Source: Thermodesulfobacteriota bacterium
Lineage (GTDB): Bacteria > Desulfobacterota_D > UBA1144 > Nemesobacterales > UBA2774
Length of the DNA stretch: 64,000 nucleotides
NCBI GenBank assembly: GCA_021604765.1
Contig: BQJP01000002.1
Span: 1-64,000, forward strand
Direction: 5' to 3'
Position 1 is the stretch's first letter. Every line of letters starts with the position of its first letter. Positions 63,900 through 64,000 of this stretch are shown here, in pieces. The notes below the pieces were generated by a model, which saw only the letters and a list, made by a program, of their open reading frames with translations, searched no databases and had not been told where the DNA came from. A program made the position numbers and the translations under genes.

Positions 63900-64000
63900 T
63901 TATTTGAGAAAGGGGTTTACTCTCCTAGTAGCAATTCGTAAAAGTTTTCTGTCTGATCTTATGTCTTCATCCAAAGAATTATCTAACAATTCCGCCACAT
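63900..64000 (-). CDS. C-terminal end of a gene running off the window
   Basis: The minus strand has an open frame from the window end to a stop at 63900-63902, coding for at least 33 residues that end RIATRRVNPFLK. The visible part is helical and mixed-charge, and I recognise no family. It converges on the EEP-family gene. Only the tail is visible, so the identity is open. Confidence 0.55.
   Translation of the reverse strand, partial: VAELLDNSLDEDIRSDRKLLRIATRRVNPFLK

Overview
The window looks like a chromosomal segment from an uncultured Gram-negative (diderm) bacterium with a fairly AT-rich genome. Diderm evidence: at least eight lipoproteins with a lipobox, an OmpA-like peptidoglycan-binding lipoprotein, an MlaF-type phospholipid-transport ATPase, a Tat-dependent lipoprotein, and surface proteins with C-terminal sorting signals. 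I cannot place the lineage from sequence alone; a deltaproteobacterial or Dadabacteria-like group is only a guess. There is no transposase, integrase, phage module or CRISPR array.

Layout. 0-9.8 kb: a tRNA-Glu, small secreted and repeat proteins, a NodZ-like glycosyltransferase, an OmpA lipoprotein, a large AMP-ligase/ACP/acyltransferase fusion, a Cys-repeat protein, a DM13 protein, and a candidate structured RNA behind a perfect consensus promoter, just upstream of a Tat lipoprotein. 9.8-25.7 kb: an amino-acid permease, then an accessory surface-protein region. It holds a lipoprotein, two giant paralogous G8/beta-helix (CEMIP-like) proteins, an IPTL-CTERM-like protein and an M23-like lipoprotein. 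Three transcripts here share the same promoter spacing and a conserved 5' leader with a hairpin. A deleted glycosyltransferase remnant closes the region.

25.7-33 kb: a release-factor-like GGQ protein, a CBS pair, BolA plus monothiol glutaredoxin, an ECF sigma factor and a TetR gene with near-identical operators, a primary-like sigma factor behind a second TetR, a nucleoside transporter, and a histone-H1-like protein. 34-39.3 kb: a housekeeping run of PIN/TRAM protein, IspD, IspF, ComEC and a small anchored protein. 39.3-47.4 kb: lipid and envelope genes (MlaF, a PmtA-like methyltransferase, an acetoacetate-decarboxylase-like secreted protein, an arylsulfotransferase-like lipoprotein, a front-end desaturase) and pyruvate kinase. 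47.7-64 kb: a beta-propeller lipoprotein, LeuA, a Nif3-like protein, small stress and redox proteins, a serine hydrolase, a 1233-residue VCBS/UnbV lipoprotein, a P-domain protein, DUF2254, DUF1328, a DUF5666-like protein, an EEP-family membrane phosphatase or nuclease, and the tail of one more gene.

Together the genes suggest a housekeeping backbone interrupted by secreted-protein regions that are evolving quickly: paralog duplication with swapped C-termini, internally deleted remnants, short peptide repeats and a dispersed 79-bp repeat. The best candidates for something undescribed are the co-regulated G8 surface-protein region with its leader element, and the structured RNA at about 9.27-9.45 kb.
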